Program-made: the position numbers and the translations under genes | Shown: positions 1 through 6,866 of the stretch, in pieces | Numbering within the stretch: the stretch's first letter is position 1 | Layout of the letters: each line of letters begins with the position of its first letter | Source of the DNA: Anaerolineae bacterium | Lineage (GTDB): Bacteria; Chloroflexota; Anaerolineae; J102 | DNA length: 18,276 nt | Direction of reading: 5' to 3' | Assembly (NCBI GenBank): GCA_015493675.1 | Contig: WGCR01000243.1 | Location: 1 to 18,276 of the forward strand | The notes under the pieces: generated by a model | Told to the model about the DNA's origin: nothing | Database searches by the model: none | The model's input: the letters and a program-made list of their open reading frames with translations, nothing else

Positions 1-324
1 GAATTGATTGCCATGCAGCATACTACGCTACAACAGGTTATCACCGGGTTGCCGGAATTTTACTGGATGCGCGCCACGTTGCCCTGCCCTTGGGGCGCCA
101 AGGGGCGGGTGATGCGAGAGGTGAGCGAAGGCGTCGGGCCGTACATTATTGATACGATTGATGGTGTACGGTTTTCAGCGGGCGACGTCCGTTGGGCGCT
201 TATTCGTCCGGACGCGGATCGGCCATTACTGCACGTTGTGGCGCAAGGCCTTTCGGAGTCAGACACGGCATCTCTTTTGCAGCAACAGGTAGCCTGGGTG
301 AAGCAAATTGTAGCAATTGATTAA
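1..324 (+). CDS. C-terminal fragment of a phosphomannomutase/phosphoglucomutase-type protein (5' end outside window)
   Basis: The frame is open from the first base of the window, so this is the 3' end of a longer gene; the TTG at 4 and ATG at 13 are unlikely to be the true start. About 107 residues are visible. The run CPWGAKGRVMRE, then IDTIDGVRF, then WALIRPDADRPLLHVVAQG followed by a helix of the type SESDTASLL, resembles the last domain (domain IV, phosphate-binding) of alpha-D-phosphohexomutases. It is closest to the versions fused to a nucleotidyltransferase (mannose-1-phosphate guanylyltransferase/phosphomannomutase) in Chloroflexota and cyanobacteria. Such enzymes make sugar-1-phosphates or NDP-sugars for cell-surface glycans. 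The catalytic serine and metal loop would lie upstream and cannot be checked. No clear intrinsic terminator follows the stop. The family assignment is from remembered motifs; the exact substrate is unknown. Confidence 0.6.
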   Translation, partial: ELIAMQHTTLQQVITGLPEFYWMRATLPCPWGAKGRVMREVSEGVGPYIIDTIDGVRFSAGDVRWALIRPDADRPLLHVVAQGLSESDTASLLQQQVAWVKQIVAID

Positions 325-368
325 TTGTTGCTAAAAAACTGTGAGCCGTTTTACCGAAGTTGTTTTGT

Positions 369-398
369 TTGACAGGCTTTTTCTATTTATGCTAAACT
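369..398 (+). promoter_or_regulatory. Sigma70-like promoter of the opp operon
   Basis: A perfect -35 hexamer TTGACA (369-374) is followed after 18 bases by TAAACT (393-398), a 4/6 match to TATAAT. The transcript would begin near 405, about 90 bases before the oppD start. It is the best promoter-like sequence in the 172-base gap before oppD. The call rests on consensus matching only. Confidence 0.5.
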
Positions 399-404
399 TA
401 CAGC

Positions 405-428
405 CTGACGATGAAGCGTCTTCGTCAG
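405..428 (+). promoter_or_regulatory. Hairpin at the predicted 5' end of the opp transcript
   Basis: CTGACGA (405-411) pairs with TCGTCAG (422-428): seven perfect base pairs around a 10-base interior that can form two more pairs. It starts almost exactly where transcription from the 369-398 promoter should start, so it would form a 5'-terminal stem-loop in the leader. Such stems can protect mRNA from 5' decay or bind a regulator. The T-rich run near 447-455 is too far from the stem for it to be a normal terminator of the upstream gene. Confidence 0.4.
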
Positions 429-496
429 TAACTTGTTCATACTCTATATTTTTTTGGCTTATTGTTTTGAGCCGTGAACTGATTTAAGGAGAGTCA

Positions 497-1504
497 ATGG
501 CTGCTCTACTAGAAGTCAAAGGACTTAAAACACAGTTTTTTACGCAAGATGGTGTTGTTCATGCGGTCAATGGTATTTCTTATAAATTGCATGAGGGTGA
601 AACACTTGCGATTGTGGGTGAAAGCGGCAGCGGAAAAAGCGTTGGCGTGATGTCTCTCATTCGCCTGATTCCCCAGCCACCGGGGAAAATTGTTGCCGGT
701 GAGGTTTGGTTTGATGGGCGTGATTTGATGGCATTGACCGATGATGAAGTTCGTCAGGTGCGCGGTAATCGCATCGCCATGATCTTTCAGGATCCCATGA
801 CGTCGCTGAATCCGGTGTTGACTATCGGTCAGCAGATTATGGAGGCGCTGCAATTGCATTTGGGCATGGATAAAAGTCAGGCCCGACAGCGAGCCATCGA
901 GCTTCTGGAAATGGTTGGCATTCCCGGAGCAGCCAGTCGCCTGGATTCTTATCCGCATCAATACTCCGGCGGTATGCGCCAACGTGTAATGATTGCCATG
1001 GGACTTTCCTGTAATCCGCAATTGCTCATTGCCGATGAGCCCACAACGGCATTGGACGTGACCATCCAGGCTCAGATTGTGGATTTGGTTCAGGGACTCA
1101 AAGAACAAATTGGCATGGCAATTATCTGGATAACCCATGATCTCGGGGTTGTCGCCGGATTGGCTGAACGCGTGATTGTTATGTATGCTGGACACATTGT
1201 GGAAGAGGCGGAAGTCCACGAATTATATGAAGAACCCCATCACCCTTATACGTTGGGGCTTTTGCGTTCGGTTCCCCGGCTGGATATGGGGAAGAGTAAA
1301 CGTCTGATTCCGATTGATGGCTTGCCTCCTGATCTCATTGATCTGCCTCCGGGGTGCCCTTTTGCGCCTCGGTGCCAATACCGTACCGAAAAATGCACCC
1401 AAGAGGCTCCACCTATCGATGCAACTTCGCCCACCCGACGCGTGGCCTGTTGGAATTGGGAAAACGTAGTGGCTGACATTAAAGAAGGAGGCATCTATGT
1501 CTAG
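497..1504 (+). CDS. oppD: Peptide ABC importer, ATP-binding subunit (OppD/DppD type)
   Basis: One of two ATPases that power a type I peptide importer on the cytoplasmic face of the membrane. Of 335 residues, the visible motifs are Walker A GESGSGKS (41-48), Q-loop Gln98, ABC signature YSGGMRQ (156-162), Walker B LLIADE (176-181) and switch His214. The oligopeptide/dipeptide-type C-terminal extension holds Cys287, Cys293, Cys300 and Cys318. In related DppD proteins this C-x5-C-x6-C-xn-C arrangement binds a [4Fe-4S] cluster. The ATG is preceded by AAGGAGAG at 486-493, which fixes the start. The 3' end overlaps the next ATPase gene by 8 bases, so the two are translationally linked. Length is normal for the family. 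Opp versus Dpp (oligo- versus dipeptide, or another substrate of the same SBP family) cannot be decided from sequence. Confidence 0.93.
   Translation: MAALLEVKGLKTQFFTQDGVVHAVNGISYKLHEGETLAIVGESGSGKSVGVMSLIRLIPQPPGKIVAGEVWFDGRDLMALTDDEVRQVRGNRIAMIFQDPMTSLNPVLTIGQQIMEALQLHLGMDKSQARQRAIELLEMVGIPGAASRLDSYPHQYSGGMRQRVMIAMGLSCNPQLLIADEPTTALDVTIQAQIVDLVQGLKEQIGMAIIWITHDLGVVAGLAERVIVMYAGHIVEEAEVHELYEEPHHPYTLGLLRSVPRLDMGKSKRLIPIDGLPPDLIDLPPGCPFAPRCQYRTEKCTQEAPPIDATSPTRRVACWNWENVVADIKEGGIYV
1485..1491 (+). promoter_or_regulatory. Ribosome binding site of oppF inside oppD
   Basis: A perfect AAGGAGG lies inside the last codons of oppD, five bases before the oppF ATG at 1497. It confirms that start and shows that oppF has its own strong initiation signal as well as an 8-base overlap with oppD. 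This fits equal amounts of the two ATPases, which act as a heterodimer. Confidence 0.8.
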
Positions 1505-2501
1505 TGAGAATGGTTCGAAAAAAGATGTCTTGCTTGAGGTGAAAGGCCTCAAGATGTATTTCCCCATTACCAAGGGAATTATTATTCAACGAAAAATTGC
1601 TGATATCAAGGCCGTTGATGGCGTTAGCTTCTCCATCAAACATGGCGAGACATTGGGACTGGTGGGGGAATCCGGCTGCGGTAAATCCACGACAGGACGC
1701 GCCATTCTCCAGCTTTATCGCCCCACGGCAGGCAGTGTGTTGTTCGAAGGGGTGGAACTGACCGAAATGAAGGGCGAAACCCTGCGCCGTCAGCGTCGCG
1801 AGATGCAGATGATTTTCCAGGATCCCTACGCCTCTCTGAATCCTCGCCTGACTGTAGGAAATATCGTCGGAGAGCCGCTCGAAGTGCATAATCTGGCCAA
1901 AGGCAAAGAACGTCAGGAACGCGTTCAGGAATTATTGAAGCTGGTGGGGCTGAACCCTTATTTTGTCAATCGCTATCCCCATGAATTTTCGGGCGGTCAG
2001 CGGCAACGTATCGGTATCGCCCGCTCCCTGGCTGTGAATCCCAAATTTATTGTAGCCGATGAGCCGATCTCAGCGCTGGATGTTTCTATTCAGGCCCAGA
2101 TTGTCAATTTGCTGGAGGACCTTCAGTCGAGCCTCGGCTTGACTTATCTCTTCATCGCCCATGATCTCTCGATGGTTCGCCATATCTCGGATCGCATCGC
2201 AGTGATGTATTTGGGCAAGCTGGTAGAATTGACTGATCATATCGCGTTGTATGAAGAGCCGTTGCATCCCTATACGCAGGCGCTACTCTCCGCGGTGCCT
2301 ATCCCCGATCCTTATATCGAGGAAAAACGGCAGCGCATTGTTTTGGAAGGAGACGTGCCGTCGCCCACCAATCCGCCATCTGGCTGCAATTTCCGCACCC
2401 GATGCCCGCGAGCGATGGATATCTGCGCCGAGAAAGATCCCGAATGGAAGAATATGGGGACACCCGAGAATGAACACTGGGTGGCCTGTCACTTGTATTG
2501 A
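1497..2501 (+). CDS. oppF: Peptide ABC importer, ATP-binding subunit (OppF/DppF type)
   Basis: Partner ATPase of OppD; the two form the nucleotide-binding dimer under the OppB/OppC channel. Of 334 residues, Walker A is GESGCGKS (57-64), Q-loop Gln108, signature FSGGQ (164-168), Walker B FIVADE (184-189) and switch His222. Both ATPases therefore look catalytically complete. The C-terminal extension has Cys297, Cys303, Cys310 and Cys331, again with C-x5-C-x6-C spacing, so this subunit may also carry an iron-sulfur cluster. The N-terminal QRKIADIKAVDGVSF segment, with an insert before the core strand, is typical of OppF/DppF. The start is set by AAGGAGG at 1485-1491. After its stop there is a 253-base gap before the binding-protein gene, with no clear terminator. 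Confidence 0.93.
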   Translation: MSSENGSKKDVLLEVKGLKMYFPITKGIIIQRKIADIKAVDGVSFSIKHGETLGLVGESGCGKSTTGRAILQLYRPTAGSVLFEGVELTEMKGETLRRQRREMQMIFQDPYASLNPRLTVGNIVGEPLEVHNLAKGKERQERVQELLKLVGLNPYFVNRYPHEFSGGQRQRIGIARSLAVNPKFIVADEPISALDVSIQAQIVNLLEDLQSSLGLTYLFIAHDLSMVRHISDRIAVMYLGKLVELTDHIALYEEPLHPYTQALLSAVPIPDPYIEEKRQRIVLEGDVPSPTNPPSGCNFRTRCPRAMDICAEKDPEWKNMGTPENEHWVACHLY

Positions 2502-2624
2502 ATTTCTGTTATGCTATCAACAGTCTCTGCGACCTTGTCGTTTCTTCGGCATTCGTCTTTGAAGCTGTTTTGATGCCCGTAGACACGTTGGACAAAGTTC
2601 AACCGTTTTGAACCTATCTAGAGG

Positions 2625-2632
2625 AAAGGAGG
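2625..2632 (+). promoter_or_regulatory. Orphan Shine-Dalgarno-like sequence in the oppF to binding-protein gap
   Basis: AAAGGAGG, complementary to the 16S anti-SD core, stands 123 bases before the next real start and is followed by no credible gene. Downstream starts are a TTG at 2649 (four codons before the stop), a GTG at 2653 (ten codons) and a GTG at 2651 that runs out of frame into the binding-protein gene; all are poorly spaced. It could be a relic, a leader-peptide site, a ribosome standby site, or chance. Confidence 0.3.
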
Positions 2633-2703
2633 CAGCGAAAAGCCCAACTTGTGTGTTCTGTGATAGCTACAGCCTGGCAAGCTGACGTTTATCACATCAA
2701 CCC

Positions 2704-2718
2704 TGCGCATTTTGCGCA
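2704..2718 (+). promoter_or_regulatory. Small stem-loop upstream of the binding-protein ribosome site
   Basis: TGCGCA (2704-2709), three T residues (2710-2712) and TGCGCA (2713-2718) form a perfect 6-base-pair stem with a 3-base loop. It ends 19 bases before the strong ribosome site AGGAGGAG at 2738-2745. It would not mask the site directly but could shape the leader or block 5' decay. The remainder of the 2502-2754 gap shows no promoter I would defend. Confidence 0.3.
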
Positions 2719-2754
2719 AACCATTCTTCCATCTCACAGGAGGAGAATTGAAGT

Positions 2755-4611
2755 ATGTCACGTAATAAGTGGATTATCCTGGTCTTGGTGCTTGTCCTTG
2801 GCGTCGTTGCGCTGAGCGCCTGCTCCCAGTCCACCCCAGAAGTCGTTGAGAAAGTTGTCGAGAAGACCGTTGTCGTCACCCAGGTCGTCGAGAAAGAGGT
2901 CGAGAAGACCGTTGTCGTCACTGAGGTCGTCGAGAAAGAGGTCGAAGTCACCCCGACGCCTATGCCCGAACCTGTCACCCTGCGTGCTTACAGCACCACG
3001 GATATCCCCTCCCTGGACCCGCAGGTTGCTGAAGATGTGGTTTCCATTAACGCCATCGAGACGCTGTTCGTCCATCTGACGAATTATGACCTCGAGACGG
3101 CTGAGATCGTTCCGGAAACCGCCACCAGTTGGGACATCAGCGATGATGGTCTGACTTACACCTTCCATCTGCGCACCGATATCCCCTGGGTCAAGCACAA
3201 CCCCGTTACTGCTGAGACCACCCAGGAAGTGGACGAGGATGGCAATCCTCGTTTCGTTACCGCCAATGACTTTGTCTACGGCATCAAACGCGCTTGCGAT
3301 CCCAACCTGGGCTCTTACTACAGCAGCGTGATTGCTCCTCTGATCGTCGGTTGTAATGAAGTGCTGAATGCGGAAGATCCTGCCAACATCCCGCAGGAAC
3401 TGATTGATGCCATTGGCGTCGAGGCTCCTGATGACGCCACCCTGGTCGTTCATCTGAACTTCCCCGCCAGCTACTTCATGTCCATGACGCCTATGTGGAC
3501 GTTGGCCGCTGTGCCGCAGTGGGCTATCGAAGCCAATGGCGACAAATGGATTGAGGCGGGCAACATCGTCACCGACGGCCGCTTCGTGTTGAATGAGTGG
3601 GTGCATGGCGTGCGCCGCACCTTCCTGCGTAACCCCCTGATGCCGAAAGACATGTACGGCACCGGCAACATCGAAAAGATCGTCACGAATGTCGTGCCCG
3701 ACACCAGCACCGGCTACGCTCTGTGGCTGAATAATGAAGTCGAGACCTCCGGCATTCCTGATGCCGAACTGCAGGGTCATCTGGAGAAATTCAAGGACGA
3801 GACTATTCAGGTGCCCGACCTGGCTGTCTTCTACTTCGGCTTCCGCGAAACCAAACCTCCTTTCGATGATCCTCGCGTCCGCCGCGCCTTCAGCGCCGCC
3901 TTCGATCGTGAAAAATTCGTCCAGGAAGTTCGCCAAGGTCAGGGCCTGCCCATGAAACACTTTGCGCCTCCTGGCATCTTCGGCGCTCCCCCCATCGATG
4001 AGGTCGGCGTTGGGTTCGATCCTGAATTCGCTCAGCAGCAGCTTGCTGATGCCGGCTATCCCAACTGCGAAGGCTTCCCCACCGTCACCCTGTTGGGCTA
4101 CAGTGGTCAATCCACTCTGAACTGGATTGAGTTCGCTCAGCAGCAGTGGCAGGAGCACCTGGGCTGCAGCCCCGACGTCATCCAGATTGAGCAGCAGTCC
4201 TTCCGCGAACTGTTGGGCGCCACCGCCGCCGACGTGCCTGATGAGGAAGCCCCTCATATGTGGACTCTCGGTTGGGGCCCCGACTATCCCGACGAGAACA
4301 ACTGGGTCGGCGACGTGCTATGGTGCGACAACCCCGGCAACCGCATGAAGCGCACCTGCAACGAAATCGACGACATGATCGTCAAGGCTCGCGAAGAGAC
4401 CGATCCTGACAAACGCATCGAGATGTACCGCCAGATTGAAGAAGACTTCTTCGGCAAAGATGGCGAGATGCCCTTCGCTCCGCTGTATCTGCGCATTGCT
4501 TTCGTGGCGCAGCACAGTTGGCTCACCGCTCCTCGCGCCCTCTTCGGTGGCGAACAGTTCTATAACTGGACCATCGATCAGGCCGCTCAGATGGCTGCAC
4601 AGGGCAAATAA
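2755..4611 (+). CDS. oppA: Peptide ABC importer, substrate-binding lipoprotein (SBP_bac_5 family)
   Basis: Extracytoplasmic receptor that captures the peptide (or similar ligand) and passes it to the OppBC channel. The 618-residue product has a lipoprotein signal: basic start, a hydrophobic run at 6-22, lipobox LSAC with the acylated Cys23. A stalk of about 2.9 repeats (residues 30-69) with Val-Glu-Lys and Thr-Val-Val-Val units follows, then TPTPMPEP. The SBP_bac_5 domain begins near residue 75. Recognisable pieces are TSWDISDDGLTYTFHLR, the GRFVLNEW strand, and FDDPRVRRAFSAAFDRE. The C-terminal half has the family's long ligand lobe. The ATG is preceded by AGGAGGAG (2738-2745). Codon use looks more selective than in the flanking permease genes (many CTG, AAC, TTC, ATC), as expected for a highly expressed receptor. 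The ligand cannot be named from sequence. Confidence 0.93.
   Translation: MSRNKWIILVLVLVLGVVALSACSQSTPEVVEKVVEKTVVVTQVVEKEVEKTVVVTEVVEKEVEVTPTPMPEPVTLRAYSTTDIPSLDPQVAEDVVSINAIETLFVHLTNYDLETAEIVPETATSWDISDDGLTYTFHLRTDIPWVKHNPVTAETTQEVDEDGNPRFVTANDFVYGIKRACDPNLGSYYSSVIAPLIVGCNEVLNAEDPANIPQELIDAIGVEAPDDATLVVHLNFPASYFMSMTPMWTLAAVPQWAIEANGDKWIEAGNIVTDGRFVLNEWVHGVRRTFLRNPLMPKDMYGTGNIEKIVTNVVPDTSTGYALWLNNEVETSGIPDAELQGHLEKFKDETIQVPDLAVFYFGFRETKPPFDDPRVRRAFSAAFDREKFVQEVRQGQGLPMKHFAPPGIFGAPPIDEVGVGFDPEFAQQQLADAGYPNCEGFPTVTLLGYSGQSTLNWIEFAQQQWQEHLGCSPDVIQIEQQSFRELLGATAADVPDEEAPHMWTLGWGPDYPDENNWVGDVLWCDNPGNRMKRTCNEIDDMIVKAREETDPDKRIEMYRQIEEDFFGKDGEMPFAPLYLRIAFVAQHSWLTAPRALFGGEQFYNWTIDQAAQMAAQGK
2842..2961 (+). 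repeat. 42-base in-frame tandem repeat encoding the lipoprotein stalk
   Basis: Two full units (2842-2883 and 2884-2925) and a partial third (2926-2961) encode 14-residue repeats: VVEKVVEKTVVVTQ, VVEKEVEKTVVVTE, VVEKEVEVTPTP. The units differ at only a few bases. The alternating charged and beta-branched residues suggest a stiff tether between the lipid anchor and the binding domain. Repeats of this kind are typical of Chloroflexota binding proteins. The high identity means copy number could vary by slippage. Confidence 0.9.
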
Positions 4612-4624
4612 GCCTATTCTGGTT

Positions 4625-4652
4625 GGAGGGGGGCGTTTCGGCGCCCCTCTCC
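4625..4652 (+). terminator. Strong GC hairpin after the binding-protein gene (attenuator or 3' stabiliser)
   Basis: GGAGGGGGGCG (4625-4635) pairs with CGCCCCTCTCC (4642-4652): 11 positions, ten Watson-Crick and one G-T, around the loop TTTCGG. It lies 13 bases after the binding-protein stop. No uninterrupted T-tract follows (the next bases are ATACTTTAG), so full Rho-independent termination is doubtful. In importer operons such intercistronic stems commonly protect the receptor mRNA from 3' decay and lower expression of the permeases. That role is inferred here. Confidence 0.6.
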
Positions 4653-4754
4653 ATACTTTAGTTAAATTTTCATGCGAGAGGCTTTTTAGATGTAAAGGCC
4701 GTTTGCATGAGGATTTAACCAGGAAAATTTATTTACTTTCCATGGAGTGATAGT

Positions 4755-5726
4755 ATGACTCGATACATCATAAGACGCCTTCTTGTTTCTATCCCCGTAG
4801 TTTTTGCGATCGTGCTGTTCACCTTTGCCGTGGTTCACGCCCTTCCCGGCGGTCCATTTTCCAATGTTGGAGAAAAGGCCATGCCTGAGCAGATGCGTGT
4901 CATCATGGAGAGGCGATTTGGGTTGGATCAACCGCTTTATATTCAGTTCTGGAATTATCTGAAGATGTTGGCTCACGGAGATCTGGGGCCGATGATGCGG
5001 ATGCGCAGCCAGACTGTCAATGATATTGTGTCTCAAACCTGGCCCGTTTCCATCCAGTTAGGGAGTTTGGCGGTGTTTCTGGCCTTTGTTATTGGCGTTC
5101 CCGCCGGCATCTTTGCAGCCCTTCGCCGTAATAGCTGGGTGGATTACACGGCCACCTTTGTGGCGGTATTGGGCGTTTCCATCAATAACATCGTATTGGG
5201 GCCGCTGTTGATCCTCATCTTTGGCGTCTGGCTGAAGATCCTGCCCATCGCTTTTTGGGGGGCTGAGCCGCCGTGGATTCTGGGTTTTCTGCCAAAGCCC
5301 ACATGGCAATTCTGGACGCACGCTGTGCTGCCTGTCTTCACGCTGGGGACGGCCATGTCGGCGAGTATCGCCCGCCTGACCCGCGCCAGCTTGCTGGAAG
5401 TGTTGATGTCTGACTATATCCGCACAGCGCGGGCCAAAGGACTGAAAGAACGGACAGTGATTATCCGTCATGCCCTCAAGAATTCACTGATTCCGGTTGC
5501 GACCATTTTGGGGCCGCTGCTGGCTGGCGTCCTGACCGGCACTTTTGTGGTGGAGCAGATTTTCGCCCTCAATGGGATGGGGCGGCAATTCTTGATGAGC
5601 ATTGAGCAGCGTGAGTATTTCCTGCTTTCCAGCCTGACGTTGATCTTTTCCGTCATGCTGGTGTTGGGCAACTTGTTCGTCGACATCATTTACGCCTGGC
5701 TTGATCCCCGGATTCGCTACGATTGA
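4755..5726 (+). CDS. oppB: Peptide ABC importer, permease subunit (OppB/DppB type)
   Basis: One of two membrane subunits forming the translocation channel. The 323-residue product begins TRYIIRRLLVSIPVVF, the usual OppB/DppB start. The first membrane helix is at about 8-30, followed by the family's external loop with FGLDQPLYIQFWNYL and HGDLG. Further helices lie near 98-123, 133-160, 188-206, 245-268 and 288-314. The EAA coupling loop is at about 220-247 (YIRTARAKGLKERTVIIRHA), where the ATPases dock. It ends with the characteristic YAWLDPRIRYD. The ribosome site is weak (GGAG at 4744-4747, seven bases before the ATG). It lies 143 bases after the binding-protein stop, past the hairpin, and 49 bases before oppC. 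Length matches the family. Confidence 0.93.
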   Translation: MTRYIIRRLLVSIPVVFAIVLFTFAVVHALPGGPFSNVGEKAMPEQMRVIMERRFGLDQPLYIQFWNYLKMLAHGDLGPMMRMRSQTVNDIVSQTWPVSIQLGSLAVFLAFVIGVPAGIFAALRRNSWVDYTATFVAVLGVSINNIVLGPLLILIFGVWLKILPIAFWGAEPPWILGFLPKPTWQFWTHAVLPVFTLGTAMSASIARLTRASLLEVLMSDYIRTARAKGLKERTVIIRHALKNSLIPVATILGPLLAGVLTGTFVVEQIFALNGMGRQFLMSIEQREYFLLSSLTLIFSVMLVLGNLFVDIIYAWLDPRIRYD

Positions 5727-5775
5727 CATTTATTACCGCACATTTTCAATGTATTCCCCTATGAAAGGATAAGAT

Positions 5776-6819
5776 ATGGCTGCCGAAAACGCATCTTTAG
5801 AACAACTTGGGCAGGAGTTTGGACAATTGAGAGGCAAACCGCGTTCGCCCATGGGAGACGCGGTGCGTGAATTCAAACGAAACAAAGTGGCAATGTTAAG
5901 TGTGGTCTTTATCATTGTCGTCATGTTTCTTGCTATCTTTGCCCCGGTTTTTACGCCGTACGGTTTCAATGTGCAGAACACCTTTTATGCCCGCGCCAAA
6001 CCGCTGACGCCCTATGTCATCACAACTGACAAATATGAGATGTGTCATTGGAAAGGGACGCCACTTGATTTTGGCTGCACCGTTTATATTTTGGGCGCCG
6101 ATGGCCTGGGACGAGATATACTCAGCCGTGTGATTTACGGCTCCCGTATTTCTCTGTTGGTGGCTATCATTGGCTCTTCGGTAAGTCTGATCATTGGCAC
6201 CATTTATGGCGTTATATCTGGATATTTTGGTGGCAAGATCGATGATCTGATGATGCGTATCGTGGACTTCCTCTGGGCCTTGCCGGTTTTGGTCATTATC
6301 ATTATCATGACTGTTTACTTCAAGGCATTGGCCAGGGCAGGCGCTACAGGATTTGCAGGTTTCCTCATCGACCTGGATCAGGCGATGGGGGGCTTGTTAT
6401 TTATGTTTATTGCTATCGGCGCACTCAGTTGGCTGGGCATGGCCCGTCAGGCTCGCGGCCAGATTTTGGCTCATAAAAAGAAAGAATATGTAGAAGCTGC
6501 CCGCTCGATTGGCGCAGGAAGCAATCGTATTATTTTCAAACATCTGTTGCCCAACATCATTGGCCCCTTGCTGGTGCTTGAATCCATGGCTATTCCTGGC
6601 TACATCGGTCTGGAAGCTTTTCTTAGCTTTATCGGTCTGGGGGTGAATCCTCCCACACCCAGCTGGGGCATCATGATTGCTGAAGGCTATCTGGGCATCA
6701 AATCAAATCCTCATCTTGTCTTGGTCCCCGGCACGGCGCTGACGCTGCTGACGCTGGCTTTCAACTATATGGGTGATGGTATCCGCGATGCGATTGATCC
6801 GCGCATTCACGGCCGCTAA
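5776..6819 (+). CDS. oppC: Peptide ABC importer, permease subunit (OppC/DppC type)
   Basis: Second channel subunit, pairing with OppB. The 347-residue product has a cytoplasmic N-terminal tail containing the OppC-type segment REFKRNKVAMLSVVF and a first helix at about 38-60. The motif LGADGLGRDILSRVIYGSR at about 106-124 is diagnostic. The EAA loop is at about 238-265 (YVEAARSIGAGSNRIIFKH), and the protein ends with GDGIRDAIDPR. It is longer than many OppC proteins: the loop after helix 1 is about 45 residues and holds Cys90 and Cys101, and residues 183-206 form an extra Gly/Ala-rich stretch. The two cysteines face the outside and could form a disulfide. The start is preceded by AAAGGAT at 5764-5770. 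The small lipoprotein gene follows after 47 bases. Confidence 0.92.
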   Translation: MAAENASLEQLGQEFGQLRGKPRSPMGDAVREFKRNKVAMLSVVFIIVVMFLAIFAPVFTPYGFNVQNTFYARAKPLTPYVITTDKYEMCHWKGTPLDFGCTVYILGADGLGRDILSRVIYGSRISLLVAIIGSSVSLIIGTIYGVISGYFGGKIDDLMMRIVDFLWALPVLVIIIIMTVYFKALARAGATGFAGFLIDLDQAMGGLLFMFIAIGALSWLGMARQARGQILAHKKKEYVEAARSIGAGSNRIIFKHLLPNIIGPLLVLESMAIPGYIGLEAFLSFIGLGVNPPTPSWGIMIAEGYLGIKSNPHLVLVPGTALTLLTLAFNYMGDGIRDAIDPRIHGR

Positions 6820-6866
6820 CCCCCTATCCGCTTAATTTGAATAATCTATTGGATGATTGACTCATT

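Noticed and set aside
2251..2562. Open frame of 103 residues overlapping the 3' end of oppF
   Set aside because: It mostly reads the conserved C-terminal cysteine region of oppF in another frame and has no own start signal.
2494..2620. Possible separate promoter for the binding-protein gene in the oppF downstream gap
   Set aside because: TTGAAT, TTGGAC and TTGAAC occur, but none has a decent -10 hexamer at 16-18 bases, so nothing can be supported from sequence alone.
2758..4257. Long open frame (499 residues) antisense to the binding-protein gene
   Set aside because: It arises from the codon bias of the real gene on the + strand. Its translation has no recognisable domain, and its end mirrors the VEK/TVVV repeat.
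4703..4733. Possible promoter TTGCAT with an AT-rich -10 before oppB
   Set aside because: The -10 candidates match the consensus poorly, and the gene is adequately explained by read-through from the upstream operon promoter.
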